The notes: generated by a model not told the origin, from the letters alone. 20,193 nucleotides of DNA from an uncultured bacterium (GCA_947365485.1 CANAXK010000006.1:1-20193); one strand, 5' to 3'; positions 1 to 8,269 are shown, counted from the stretch's first letter. Numbers and translations: made by a program.

Positions 1-83
1 AAGTAAAAAAACGCGAAAGATATGAAAAGCCTAGCGTAAAGAGAAAACGCAAATCAGAAGCAGCTCGCAAACGCAAGGTATAA
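1..83 (+). CDS. rpsU: 30S ribosomal protein bS21, C-terminal end (partial)
   Basis: This is the 3' end of a gene that begins before the window; the first whole codon is at base 3 and the stop TAA is at 81-83. The 26 visible residues read VKKRERYEKPSVKRKRK followed by SEAARKRKV. The Y-E-K-P-S-x-K-R-K-R-K pattern and very basic tail are the known C-terminus of ribosomal protein bS21, which sits on the 30S platform near the anti-Shine-Dalgarno end of 16S rRNA. No other family with this tail comes to mind. A palindromic terminator follows nine bases after the stop. Confidence 0.85.
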   Translation, partial: VKKRERYEKPSVKRKRKSEAARKRKV

Positions 84-91
84 TGTTTATA

Positions 92-123
92 AAGGGCGGT
101 TTGTCTTAAGACAAACCGCCCTT
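92..123. terminator. Perfect 32-bp palindrome, bidirectional terminator between rpsU and the TonB-domain gene
   Basis: The two 16-base arms are perfectly complementary with no unpaired centre (axis between 107 and 108, around CTTAAG). It lies between two convergent genes, just after rpsU on the plus strand and about 45 bases after the stop of the minus-strand TonB-domain gene. U-runs outside the stem are short on both strands, so termination efficiency is uncertain. Confidence 0.65.
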
Positions 124-166
124 CTCATAAAACCAAAAAGCTAACCGTAAATAACAACTAACAATC

Positions 167-520
167 CTAATTTTGAGTCTGAGCCTGAATATATTTCAGC
201 TGCACCTGAGTGTTTACCCCGTCAGCCGTAAAAGAAGCCGGAAGCGGCTTGTAAGGAGCCCCGTTTTTTACAGCGTTTATTGCAGAAGCATTTGCTTTCT
301 CATTCGTTGAATTAACTATCATAGGTTTTGTTATTTCGCCATTTTTCAGAACCCTAAATTGAACGGTAACTTCGTAATCCTTGTTAGACTTAAATGGTGT
401 CCAGCTGTCGTGCACAGCGTTTGGAAGATATTGGAAATATTCGTTAAGGTTCTGAATAGGAGCTTCGTCTGCAAACGCAGGAAGCAATAATACAGATAAA
501 ATTATCAGGAGTTTTTTCAT
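167..520 (-). CDS. Secreted protein with a TonB C-terminal-like domain
   Basis: The protein is 117 aa from the start I chose. An upstream in-frame ATG at 544 exists, but the ATG at 520 has the SD-like AGAGGA about 8 nt before it and opens directly into a signal peptide (MKKLLIILSVLLLPAFA, likely cut before DEAP). The rest, from about residue 30, resembles the TonB C-terminal fold (YEVTVQFRVLKNGEI, then a small-residue helix A-S-A-I-N-A-V and a P-Y-K-P-L-P segment), as in TonB/TolA-type periplasmic proteins. There is no retained membrane anchor or proline-rich linker, so it is not a classical energy-transducing TonB and more likely a soluble periplasmic module. It is the last gene of the minus-strand cluster after alr, separated from it by a repeat. 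Confidence 0.7.
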   Translation of the reverse strand: MKKLLIILSVLLLPAFADEAPIQNLNEYFQYLPNAVHDSWTPFKSNKDYEVTVQFRVLKNGEITKPMIVNSTNEKANASAINAVKNGAPYKPLPASFTADGVNTQVQLKYIQAQTQN

Positions 521-553
521 AGCGTGATTCCTCTCAAACTGCATGGGGGTTGT

Positions 554-599
554 CCCCTCACCCTAGCCCTCTCCCTAAGGAGAGGGAATACGGCGTTAC
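554..599. repeat. Intergenic palindromic repeat, copy R1
   Basis: It starts CCCCTCACCC, holds an 8-bp stem with a 4-nt loop (567-574 with 579-586) and ends ATACGGCGTTAC. The order of parts matches the copies at 3046, 8544 and 8983: a CCCTCAyCC end, a CTCTCCC/GGGAGAG-type hairpin, and an AyACGsCGyTTAC-like end. The TTA inside its end (596-598) is the stop codon of alr read on the minus strand. Confidence 0.6.
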
Positions 600-1717
600 C
601 TCACATAAACTCTTGGCAAACGCACTTTTAGTCTGCATGTAAGTTCGTAATTAATAGTATCTAATATTTTCGCCCAACTATCAAGCGTCAAAACCTCATC
701 ATCCAAAAGCGTTACCACATCGCCAACATTGGCTTCCACATCCGAAAGGTCAAACATCATTTGATCCATAGTAATATTGCCAACCTGACGAACTTTTTGA
801 CCGTTAATTTTACCATAAATCTTGTTAGAAAGACTTCTAGAAACCCCGTCAGCATAACCAATAGGGATGGTCGCAACCTTTGTTGGCTCGCAAGCAATAA
901 ACTTGTGACAATAGCTTACACCTTCTCCAGCTTTAACTTCATGAATATTGGTAATTCGACCTTTCAAACCCATAACTTGTTTAAGCTTAGGTCTATAATT
1001 ATATTTTGGCGGTAAATCCGGATAAAGCCCGTACAAAGAGATGCCGACCCGCACCATATTTGATTTAAAGTCGTACGAAAAAGTCGCAGCTGTGTTTTGA
1101 ATATGAATCAGAAGCCCTGCTGTATCAATATTTTCAATAACGCTATTCCATCTAGAAACTTGTTTCTCTGTCTCGTCCGGCTCTTCGGCTGCTGCAAGGT
1201 GGGTAAACACACCTTCAAATCGCAAGTACTCTGATTTTCTGACCTGTTCAATAAATTCAATCGCGTCTTCCGAGCGCACCCCAATCCTGTTCATGCCAGT
1301 ATCAATCTTTACGTGAACGATTGGTTTTATACCTGTTCTTTCGTAAACCTCGCGACAAACTTTCAGGTGCTCGTCATTAAATACTGAAAACGCAATATCG
1401 TTCTTTGCAGCGGATTCGATTGCCCAGAGTGGAATTGCGCCCACAACAAGAATCGGGCATTTGATTTTCACATTCCTCAAATCCAAGCCTTCGTCCACAG
1501 AAGACACGCCCAGCATATCGACTCCAGAGACGAGCATTGTCTGCGCAAGCATTGCAGCCCCGTGACCGTAGGCGTCAGCCTTAACGATTGCCATGAATTT
1601 CTTGTCTTTTGGAATCCCTTTTTTTATTTCGAGGATATTTTGCGCAAGAGATTCTAGATTAATCTCGACCCATGCGTCTTTGTGAATATTTACGTTTGAT
1701 TGTCTTACGTTTTTCAT
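596..1717 (-). CDS. alr: Alanine racemase
   Basis: This is a PLP enzyme that interconverts L- and D-alanine in the cytoplasm to supply D-Ala for peptidoglycan. The 373-aa length is normal. The PLP lysine is K46 in AIVKADAYGHG, and the second catalytic base is Y269 in GEGVSYCHKF from the partner subunit. Other family blocks are KIDTGMNRIG (137-146), MVRVGISLYG (221-230), IPIGYADG (284-291) and GNITMDQ (313-319). The typical C-terminus CRLKVRLPRVYV is present, so the gene is complete. The ATG overlaps the miaB stop as ATGA, with GGTGAG about 5 nt upstream, so translation is probably coupled to miaB. The stop codon falls inside repeat R1. Confidence 0.95.
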   Translation of the reverse strand: MKNVRQSNVNIHKDAWVEINLESLAQNILEIKKGIPKDKKFMAIVKADAYGHGAAMLAQTMLVSGVDMLGVSSVDEGLDLRNVKIKCPILVVGAIPLWAIESAAKNDIAFSVFNDEHLKVCREVYERTGIKPIVHVKIDTGMNRIGVRSEDAIEFIEQVRKSEYLRFEGVFTHLAAAEEPDETEKQVSRWNSVIENIDTAGLLIHIQNTAATFSYDFKSNMVRVGISLYGLYPDLPPKYNYRPKLKQVMGLKGRITNIHEVKAGEGVSYCHKFIACEPTKVATIPIGYADGVSRSLSNKIYGKINGQKVRQVGNITMDQMMFDLSDVEANVGDVVTLLDDEVLTLDSWAKILDTINYELTCRLKVRLPRVYVR

Positions 1718-3021
1718 ACCATCTCACCATTCAGGTACCAGGTGCGCGCATTTGTTATTTTCACATTTACAAACTCGCCTGTAATATCCTTGTAATAAGG
1801 TATATGAACAATCTTGTTATTTCTTGTGCGACCAGTAATTACGCTCTTGCCTTTTCTAATTTCAAACTTTTCAACAAGAACTTCCAATTCGCGTCCAACA
1901 TATTTTTTGTTAGAAGCCAGGCAGCAAGCGCGGTTGTGTTCGTTCAATCTCGCAAGACGTTCTGTCTTTACATCTTCATCGATATATAAATCAACCCACT
2001 TGGCTGCAACAGTTTTTTCACGCGGAGAGTAAGCAGCTGTGTTAGAATAATCAAGTTCTAATTCACTCATTGCCTTCAAAGTATTCTGGAACTGCTCTTC
2101 TGTTTCACCCGGGAATCCCGCAATAAAGTCGCTTGTAATCGTAACATCGGGAATCCGGCTTCTAAGATTGTCGCAAATCTTTTTGTAAGTCGCGTAATCA
2201 TACCTGCGGTTCATTTTTTTCAGGACATAATCATCGCCTGATTGCATCGGGATGTGGAAATACTCGCAAACCTTATCCAGCTCGATTACAGTATCAATAA
2301 GCTCTTCCGTAATATCAGTAGGATAAGATGTCACAAATCTTATTCTGAAATTTCCTTCTAGCGCGTTAACTTCTCTCAACAATCTTGAAAGATTCCAGCC
2401 CTCAAGGTCTTTACCATAAGAATCAACATTCTGCCCGAGGAGCGTAATTTCTTTAAACCCTTCTGAAAGCGCTTTTTTTGCTTCATTCAGAATAAGTTCA
2501 GGCTTTCTGGAACGCTCGCGGCCACGCGTGTACGGCACAATACAGTATGTGCAAAAGTTGTTGCAGCCTTCCATAATCGGAATCCAAGCATTAACGCTTT
2601 TTACACGGTTAATCTGGATGTCACTTTCTTCAAACGGCTTTTCTTCAACAGAAACAACCCTCTCACCAGCCTCGATTCTTTTTACAAGGTTCGGAAGTTC
2701 ATAAAGCCTTTGAGTTCCCAAAACCAAATCCACGTAAGGCGCACGACGGAACAGGTCTTTGCCAGCCTGCTGCGCAACGCAGCCGGCAAAAACAATCTTC
2801 AAATCAGGCTTGTTCTTTTTCCACTTACCCCAGACCCCGATTGCGCTGTATGCCTTGTCTTCTGAAAGCTGCCTGATAGAGCAGGTGTTGATAATAAGCA
2901 TGTCAGCTTCTTTCGGCTCCTCTGTCTGAGTGTAGCCAAGATGTTCAAGCATTCCGAACATACGTTCTGCATCAGATTTGTTCATCTGACAACCAAGTGT
3001 TTCTATATATACCTTTTTCAT
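1714..3021 (-). CDS. miaB: tRNA-2-methylthio-N6-dimethylallyladenosine synthase MiaB
   Basis: This radical-SAM methylthiotransferase adds the 2-methylthio group to i6A37 of tRNAs reading UNN codons. The 435-aa protein has the full architecture. The N-terminal UPF0004 domain carries cluster cysteines C11, C47 and C81. The radical-SAM motif is GCNNFCTYC (C153, C157, C160), followed by IVPYTRGRERSR. A C-terminal TRAM domain covers about residues 370-435. The block FHIPMQSGDD and the 47-NTCSIRQ-53 block favour MiaB over RimO or MtaB. The start has GAGGA 5 nt upstream. It lies downstream of gcvPB across repeat R2 and overlaps alr by 4 bp. Confidence 0.95.
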   Translation of the reverse strand: MKKVYIETLGCQMNKSDAERMFGMLEHLGYTQTEEPKEADMLIINTCSIRQLSEDKAYSAIGVWGKWKKNKPDLKIVFAGCVAQQAGKDLFRRAPYVDLVLGTQRLYELPNLVKRIEAGERVVSVEEKPFEESDIQINRVKSVNAWIPIMEGCNNFCTYCIVPYTRGRERSRKPELILNEAKKALSEGFKEITLLGQNVDSYGKDLEGWNLSRLLREVNALEGNFRIRFVTSYPTDITEELIDTVIELDKVCEYFHIPMQSGDDYVLKKMNRRYDYATYKKICDNLRSRIPDVTITSDFIAGFPGETEEQFQNTLKAMSELELDYSNTAAYSPREKTVAAKWVDLYIDEDVKTERLARLNEHNRACCLASNKKYVGRELEVLVEKFEIRKGKSVITGRTRNNKIVHIPYYKDITGEFVNVKITNARTWYLNGEMV

Positions 3022-3045
3022 TTTGTCCTCATATCCATTAAATCA

Positions 3046-3104
3046 CCCTCATCAGCCCTCCGGGCAGCTTCTCCCTTCAAGGGCGAAGCGTAAACGCGAT
3101 TTCT
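3046..3104. repeat. Intergenic palindromic repeat, copy R2
   Basis: It opens CCCTCATCAGCCCTCCGGGC, closely matching the outer part of the copy at 8989. Its second hairpin pairs 67-75 with 81-89 (numbers plus 3000), a 5-bp stem, one mismatch, then 3 bp around TTCAA. It ends GTAAACGCGATTTCTTA next to the gcvPB stop. It fills the gap between gcvPB and miaB, so any read-through transcript carries both hairpins. Confidence 0.6.
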
Positions 3105-3106
3105 TA

Positions 3107-4528
3107 TCAGCCCTTGTAGGTTAAATCCGGTTTTCTTGCAGCCAGTGTCTCGTCAACCTTCTTGATTGGCGTAGTTTGCGGAGATTTTAAAACCCCTTCC
3201 GGATTTTCTTCAATCTCACGCGCTATTTTTAGCATAATTTCTACAAAATTGTCCAGAACCTCTTTTGATTCAGACTCCGTCGGCTCAATCATCAAAGCTT
3301 CATGCACAATTAGCGGGAAGTAAACTGTTGGCGGATGACAATTTGAATCCATCAAACGCTTTGCAATCCCGAGCGTTGACACGCCCTGATGGTGCTGTTT
3401 TTCGCCAGACAGCACAAATTCGTGCATGCAAGGCTCATCATACGGCAAATCATAGGCGCCCTTGAGCTTTTCTTTCAAATAGTTCGCGTTCAAAACCGCA
3501 TCAGCGCTCGCAAGCTTAAGATTCTTGCCCATCATAAGGATGTAAGCATAAGCCCTTACAAGGATTCCGAAATTTCCGTAAAAACTTCTGACCTTGCCGA
3601 TTGAGTGTTTAATATCGTAATTTCTTACATACTTGCCATCAACACAATCAATAACAGGAGAAGGCAAATAATCCTTAAGCTTTTCTACAACCCCTACGGG
3701 GCCTGCACCCGGGCCGCCACCGCCGTGAGGTGTTGCAAATGTTTTGTGAAGGTTCAAATGCACAACATCAAACCCCATTAACGCAGGATTTGTCCAGCCC
3801 ATAACCGCATTGAAATTTGCGCCGTCGTAATAAAGCAAAGAGCCATTATCGTGCATCAATTTTGAAATCTCGAGAACTTTTTCCTCGAAAATCCCCAGAG
3901 TATTCGGGTTTGTCATCATAATTGCTGCAACTTTTTCATCCAGAAGCTCTTTCAAAGCTTCAACATCAACCTGACCTTTGTCGTTTGATTTGACTTCAAC
4001 AATCTCAAACCCGCACATCTTAGCACTTGCAGGGTTTGTACCGTGAGCAGAATCCGGAACAATAACCTTTGTTCTGTTTGTCTCACCCTTTACTTCAAAA
4101 TACTTTTTAATAACCATCATGCCGGTAAGCTCGCCATGCGCGCCCGCAGCCGGCTGCAAGGTTATTGCGTCCATACCTGTAATGTGTTTCAAGGCTTCCT
4201 GCAAATTGTACATAAGCTCCAATGCGCCTTGAGAATCCTCATCATCCTGGAGTGGGTGGAGGTTTGCAAACCCTTCAAGAGAGGCAAGGAACTCGTTAAC
4301 TTTCGGGTTGTATTTCATTGTACAGGAGCCAAGCGGATAGAAGCCTTTTTCAATACAGAAATTTCTGTCGCTTAGTTCTTTGTAGTGCCTCAAAACCTCA
4401 AGTTCGCCAAGCTGCGGAAGTCCAATTTCACCATCCCTCAACATTTCTGCCGGCAAGAAATCACCGAGTTTATAATCCCCTACTCCGATACCATCTGCCC
4501 CGTTACTTTTTTCAAATATTGTCTTCAT
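3107..4528 (-). CDS. gcvPB: Glycine dehydrogenase (decarboxylating) subunit 2
   Basis: This is the beta subunit of the two-subunit P-protein of the glycine cleavage system. It binds PLP, decarboxylates glycine and passes aminomethyl to lipoyl-GcvH. At 473 aa it has the normal length for GcvPB. The PLP lysine is K262 in HLNLHKTFATPHGGGGPGAG. Other family blocks are GFYPLGSCTMKYNPK (62-76), LQPAAGAHGELTG (124-136) and PDSAHGTNPASA (158-169). The partners gcvPA, gcvT and gcvH are not in the window. Its ATG lies inside the 3' end of the sigma-factor gene (17-bp overlap), implying coupled translation. TGA is followed directly by a second stop, TAA. Confidence 0.95.
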   Translation of the reverse strand: MKTIFEKSNGADGIGVGDYKLGDFLPAEMLRDGEIGLPQLGELEVLRHYKELSDRNFCIEKGFYPLGSCTMKYNPKVNEFLASLEGFANLHPLQDDEDSQGALELMYNLQEALKHITGMDAITLQPAAGAHGELTGMMVIKKYFEVKGETNRTKVIVPDSAHGTNPASAKMCGFEIVEVKSNDKGQVDVEALKELLDEKVAAIMMTNPNTLGIFEEKVLEISKLMHDNGSLLYYDGANFNAVMGWTNPALMGFDVVHLNLHKTFATPHGGGGPGAGPVGVVEKLKDYLPSPVIDCVDGKYVRNYDIKHSIGKVRSFYGNFGILVRAYAYILMMGKNLKLASADAVLNANYLKEKLKGAYDLPYDEPCMHEFVLSGEKQHHQGVSTLGIAKRLMDSNCHPPTVYFPLIVHEALMIEPTESESKEVLDNFVEIMLKIAREIEENPEGVLKSPQTTPIKKVDETLAARKPDLTYKG

Positions 4529-5153
4529 CTAATACCTGTTCCTGTTTTAACAAATCTTTTTTTATCTTCTCAAGCGCTGTCTGGATAATTCTTGAAATTC
4601 TCGACTGCGAAATATTGAACTCAACTGCAATATCTTTAAGCTTTTTATCATAGAAATACTTGGCTTCAATCAAGTCCTGTTCGCGCTGGGAAAGTTTTTT
4701 CATTGAATCGCAAATTCTTTTTTTGAGCTCAACAATCTCTGCTTTCTCCTCCGGAGTTCTCTGCGAGTCCTTAATCAGTGTCGGGTTTTCTGCGTCTGCA
4801 AGTTCGTCTATTGAAAGAATTGTTTTGTACACAGCGTCTTTGATTCTTTCTTGTTCAAAGTTTTCCTGTTCGCGCATAACGTGCCATTTGTAGCGCCTGC
4901 GCATTTCGTTTCTTATTGCCCACTTAATTGCTTTTACAATATAAGCCTGATTGTAGACTTCGTTTGACTTTGCGTTGTTTACAAGGTAGTAAACAGTGTA
5001 GTTTGCAAGACTTATGACTTCAGACAAGTCGATAAGGCCAAGAGATGAGATTTTTTTGTACTCAACTTTTGATATAGTTTCTATTAAATCTTTATACTGA
5101 GAAAGATTAGCCCGTTCTTCTCTCTCTCGGTTTATAGCATTTAAATCCTTCAT
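4512..5153 (-). CDS. Small sigma-70 family RNA polymerase sigma factor
   Basis: The protein is 213 aa. The region around residues 68-95 (AYIVKAIKWAIRNEMRRRYKW) resembles sigma region 2 with its aromatic/basic promoter-melting helix. The C-terminal 55 residues are a clear region 4: LSQREQDLIEAKYFYDKKLKDIA, then the helix-turn-helix EFNISQSRISRIIQ. There is no region 1.1 and little room for region 3, so it is an alternative sigma of the FliA/SigB/SigF size class rather than the housekeeping one. I cannot name the regulon, and no anti-sigma gene is adjacent. No Shine-Dalgarno precedes the ATG. A TATATT box lies 7 nt upstream, so the mRNA may be leaderless. The gene overlaps gcvPB by 17 bp. Confidence 0.85.
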   Translation of the reverse strand: MKDLNAINREREERANLSQYKDLIETISKVEYKKISSLGLIDLSEVISLANYTVYYLVNNAKSNEVYNQAYIVKAIKWAIRNEMRRRYKWHVMREQENFEQERIKDAVYKTILSIDELADAENPTLIKDSQRTPEEKAEIVELKKRICDSMKKLSQREQDLIEAKYFYDKKLKDIAVEFNISQSRISRIIQTALEKIKKDLLKQEQVLDEDNI

Positions 5154-5160
5154 ATCATAT

Positions 5161-5189
5161 AATATATCAGCAAATACGAAATTTTACAA
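5161..5189 (-). promoter_or_regulatory. Promoter of the sigma-factor gene cluster
   Basis: Read on the minus strand it is TTGTAA (5184-5189), a 17-nt spacer, then TATATT (5161-5166). The ATG begins 7 nt after the -10, which would place the transcript start at or within a base or two of the ATG. Its -35 lies on top of the -35 of the divergent promoter. Confidence 0.5.
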
Positions 5190-5211
5190 TTAGTATTAAA
5201 CATGCTAGAAT
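5183..5211 (+). promoter_or_regulatory. Promoter of the secreted protein / GH57 pair
   Basis: TTTACA (5183-5188), a 17-nt spacer, then TAGAAT (5206-5211). The spacer ends in TGC, giving an extended -10 (TGn). The predicted transcript start is near 5218, leaving a leader of about 20 nt that holds GAGAGGG before the ATG at 5239. Confidence 0.65.
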
Positions 5212-5238
5212 GTAGTTAAGTAAGAGAGGGTAAAGAAA

Positions 5239-5745
5239 ATGACTTATTTTAGATATATCAAATCAGCTGCACTGGTGATGTTGAGTGCAATGATTTTTAC
5301 AACGAGCGCAGTTTGTGTTGAAAAAGTTTCAGCCCAGCCAGCAGCAACAGCTCCGGCTGCAACACAGCAAGCTTATATTCCGGTAAAACCGCTTTCTGTT
5401 GTAAATTCACCAAAAGCTTATCTCAACAAATCAATCGTTATGAAAGCTAAGTTCGACAAATTCTCAACACTCGGACTTGATTACAAACCTGCATTCAAAT
5501 CATCAGACGATTACATCTCTTTTCTAATCCAGAGAGAAGACACAGCACACGACATTCCACTCTCTGAAATGAAATTATTCCTTAAAAGAGATGTTGCAGA
5601 AAAGTTTATTGATTTAAAGACCAACGACGAAGTTGAAATCAAGGGTGTTGTATTTTCAGATGCATTAGGCGATGCGTGGGTTGACGTAAAGCAGCTTACC
5701 GTAACGAAAAAGGCGCCTGAGGAAAACAAAAACGGAGTTAAATAA
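5239..5745 (+). CDS. Secreted beta-rich protein of unknown function
   Basis: The protein is 168 aa and I do not recognise a named family. Residues 1-32 form a signal peptide (hydrophobic core AALVMLSAMIFTTSAV), followed by an Ala/Pro/Thr-rich linker (about 33-48). The remainder has alternating hydrophobic strands: AYLNKSIVMKAKFDKFS, then ISFLIQREDTAHDIPL, then NDEVEIKGVVFSDALGDAWVDVKQLTV. This looks like a small OB-fold-like barrel of the kind found in secreted BOF or tRNA-anti-like proteins, but that is inference. The start is set by GAGAGGG 8 nt upstream. The gene ends 2 nt before the GH57 gene, so the two are co-transcribed and the protein probably acts in the periplasm or envelope. Confidence 0.7.
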   Translation: MTYFRYIKSAALVMLSAMIFTTSAVCVEKVSAQPAATAPAATQQAYIPVKPLSVVNSPKAYLNKSIVMKAKFDKFSTLGLDYKPAFKSSDDYISFLIQREDTAHDIPLSEMKLFLKRDVAEKFIDLKTNDEVEIKGVVFSDALGDAWVDVKQLTVTKKAPEENKNGVK

Positions 5746-5747
5746 AT

Positions 5748-8264
5748 ATGCCATTAGATAACTTGGAACAAGAAAAAGATAATAAAGACAAAAAGAAAGT
5801 TTTTCTAACAATACACGGTCACTTTTACCAGCCGCCAAGAGAAAACCCATGGCTGGAAGCAATCGAGCAGCAGGACAGCGCTCTACCGTTCCACGACTGG
5901 AACGAGAGGATTAATGCAGAGTGCTACAACCCGAACTCTGTTTCCAAAATCGTGGATTCGAAAAACCAGATTCTCAACGTTGTAAACAACTACGAGTACA
6001 TCAGCTACAACTTTGGCCCGACTCTTCTTTCGTGGATGGAAGAGTTTGCGCCGATGGCTTACGAGCGCGTAATCAAAGCGGACATCAATTCCAGAAGAAT
6101 GCACTCCGGACACGGAAACGCGATTGCGCAGGTTTACAACCACATGATTATGCCGCTTGCAAACGAAAGAGACAAGCAAACACAGGTAAAATGGGGTGTA
6201 AAAGACTTTGAATACCGTTTTGGCAGAAAGCCGGAAGGTATCTGGCTTGCAGAAACAGCGGTCGATGATGACACGCTCCGTGTTCTCGTGGAAAACGGGA
6301 TAAAATTCACCATCCTTTCGCCTTATCAGGCTCAAAGAATCAGAAAAGAGGGTGAAAGCACATGGCAGGACGTAAGCTGGGGCAACATTGACCCTGCGCG
6401 TTCTTACAGGTATTACATAAAATCAGCACCGGGAAAATATATTGACCTATTCTTCTATGACGGCGCAATTTCGCGTTCTGTTGCATTTGACGAGCTGCTT
6501 ACAGACGGAAACAAGTTTGTAAACCGACTCAAAGACGGGGTTTCTGATGTCAGAAATTACAACCAGCTTGTAAACATTGCAACCGACGGAGAAAGCTACG
6601 GTCACCACACCAAATTCGGCGACATGGCGCTTGCTTATGCGCTCAAGCTCAAGGTCAAAGACGCAGGGTTTATTATCACGAACTACGCAGAATACCTTGA
6701 CAAGTACAGAAGCGACTGGGAGGTTGAAATCAAGCCGGTTTCATCATGGAGCTGTTTCCACGGTGTAGGCCGCTGGTGTGATGATTGCGGTTGTTCAACA
6801 GGCGGGCATCCGGGTTGGAATCAGAAATGGAGAAAGCCGCTTAGAAACGCGCTTGACTTTTTAAGAGACGAGATGATTTGTGTTTACAACAAGCATGCAA
6901 AAAAATACTTCAAGAATCCTCAGGATGCTCGTGACAACTACATCAGCGTTATTCTGGACAGAAGCGACATGAGTGTTAAGAGTTTTCAGGATGAGTACTT
7001 CCTTCCTGATTTGGATGACGAGCAAAAGGTAAAAGCAATGGAGCTTCTTGAAATCCAGAGGCAGGCAATGCTTATGTACACAAGTTGCGGCTGGTTCTTC
7101 TCTGAAATATCAGGAATCGAGACCGTTCAGATTATGAAATACGCTGCAAGGGTTATGCAGCTTGCAAAATCGTTCCTCAAGAAGGATTTGGAAACACCGT
7201 TTTTGGAAATCCTCAAGGAAGCAAAGAGCAACATTCCTGAGTTTGGCACCGGTAAAGATGTGTTTGAAAAGTTTGTAAAACCTTCTGTTATCACGCCAAA
7301 GCAGATAGTAAGTTTGTGGGCAATATCTTCGCTCTACGCTGACATTGAGGACGAAGAGAGCGTTTATTGTTACAAAATCAAAAAGCGTTCTTACAAGCGT
7401 GTGCAGAAGGGCAACTCACAGCTTGTAATCGGGCACATTGAGGTGGAATCAAAGGTTACGCTGGAAAAATCCAACATGATTTTTGCTCTGCTCCAGTTCT
7501 CAGGCGGTGATTTCCACTGTGCGATAAAAGAATACTCTGAAAACTTTAGTGACATACAAAAAGAGCTTATCCGCACTTATCTTGTATCGCCGCTCACAGA
7601 GATTATAAGGCACATTGACAATTACTTTGGCAAAGAGTACTTCACGCTCAAGGATATATTTATTGAGGAAAGGCGAAAGATTCTTCAAACAATGCTCAAG
7701 GGCAAGTTGCAAATCTTTGCCAACACTTATGAGTCAATGTACAACGAGGGCAAGGGTTCGATTTACCAGATGCAGACGCTCGGTTTGGAGATTCCGAAGG
7801 AGTTCAAGATTTCTGCCCAGTATGTTCTTACAAAGCAGTTCAACGATTTGTTTGTGGATTCGCGCGGGTTTTTGGATTCGGATATAACCCAGCAGGCTTC
7901 TGACATCAACTTTGAGGCGAAGAGAATCGGGATTGAGATAGACAAGACTCCGACTTCAAGGATTTTCAGCAAGAAGATTGCGCAAAACATCAACAGGCTT
8001 TCTTATGCGCTTGATATTCAGCAGGTTGAGGCGACTTTAGAGCTTCTTGACTGTATTTCGAAGCTGGAAATCAAGGTTGACATTGCAGAGGCGCAGAACT
8101 ATTATTTCTCAAAGATTGTGACGAACATTGAGGAATTGATTCAGCGAATAACCTGTCAGGCTGACAGAGACTTGCTTGTGATGTTGTTTGAAATCGGCGA
8201 GAATCTGAACATCAACATGGATTATTACAAGCAGATGTTCGACAGGGCGCTGGTTAGAGGTTAG
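5748..8264 (+). CDS. Glycoside hydrolase family 57 protein with DUF3536 domain
   Basis: This 838-aa protein has no signal peptide, so it is cytoplasmic. The N-terminal GH57 barrel shows region 1 LTIHGHFYQPPRENPW (H23, H25), region 3 EGIWLAETAVDDDTL (nucleophile candidate E169) and region 4 NIATDGESYGHHTKFGD (acid/base candidate D280). A cysteine-rich block follows (SCFHGVGRWCDDCGCS, near residue 337), typical of the DUF3536 subgroup. The remaining C-terminal half or so is the helical DUF3536 part. GH57 enzymes are retaining alpha-glucan hydrolases, transferases or branching enzymes; the substrate of the DUF3536 subgroup is, to my knowledge, unproven. GGAG lies 10 nt before the ATG, inside the end of the upstream gene. 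A strong terminator follows. Confidence 0.9.
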   Translation: MPLDNLEQEKDNKDKKKVFLTIHGHFYQPPRENPWLEAIEQQDSALPFHDWNERINAECYNPNSVSKIVDSKNQILNVVNNYEYISYNFGPTLLSWMEEFAPMAYERVIKADINSRRMHSGHGNAIAQVYNHMIMPLANERDKQTQVKWGVKDFEYRFGRKPEGIWLAETAVDDDTLRVLVENGIKFTILSPYQAQRIRKEGESTWQDVSWGNIDPARSYRYYIKSAPGKYIDLFFYDGAISRSVAFDELLTDGNKFVNRLKDGVSDVRNYNQLVNIATDGESYGHHTKFGDMALAYALKLKVKDAGFIITNYAEYLDKYRSDWEVEIKPVSSWSCFHGVGRWCDDCGCSTGGHPGWNQKWRKPLRNALDFLRDEMICVYNKHAKKYFKNPQDARDNYISVILDRSDMSVKSFQDEYFLPDLDDEQKVKAMELLEIQRQAMLMYTSCGWFFSEISGIETVQIMKYAARVMQLAKSFLKKDLETPFLEILKEAKSNIPEFGTGKDVFEKFVKPSVITPKQIVSLWAISSLYADIEDEESVYCYKIKKRSYKRVQKGNSQLVIGHIEVESKVTLEKSNMIFALLQFSGGDFHCAIKEYSENFSDIQKELIRTYLVSPLTEIIRHIDNYFGKEYFTLKDIFIEERRKILQTMLKGKLQIFANTYESMYNEGKGSIYQMQTLGLEIPKEFKISAQYVLTKQFNDLFVDSRGFLDSDITQQASDINFEAKRIGIEIDKTPTSRIFSKKIAQNINRLSYALDIQQVEATLELLDCISKLEIKVDIAEAQNYYFSKIVTNIEELIQRITCQADRDLLVMLFEIGENLNINMDYYKQMFDRALVRG

Positions 8265-8269
8265 AAAAG

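Noticed and set aside
5883..6335. Minus-strand open frame of 150 codons
   Set aside because: Antisense to the conserved GH57 core, with no domain or promoter.
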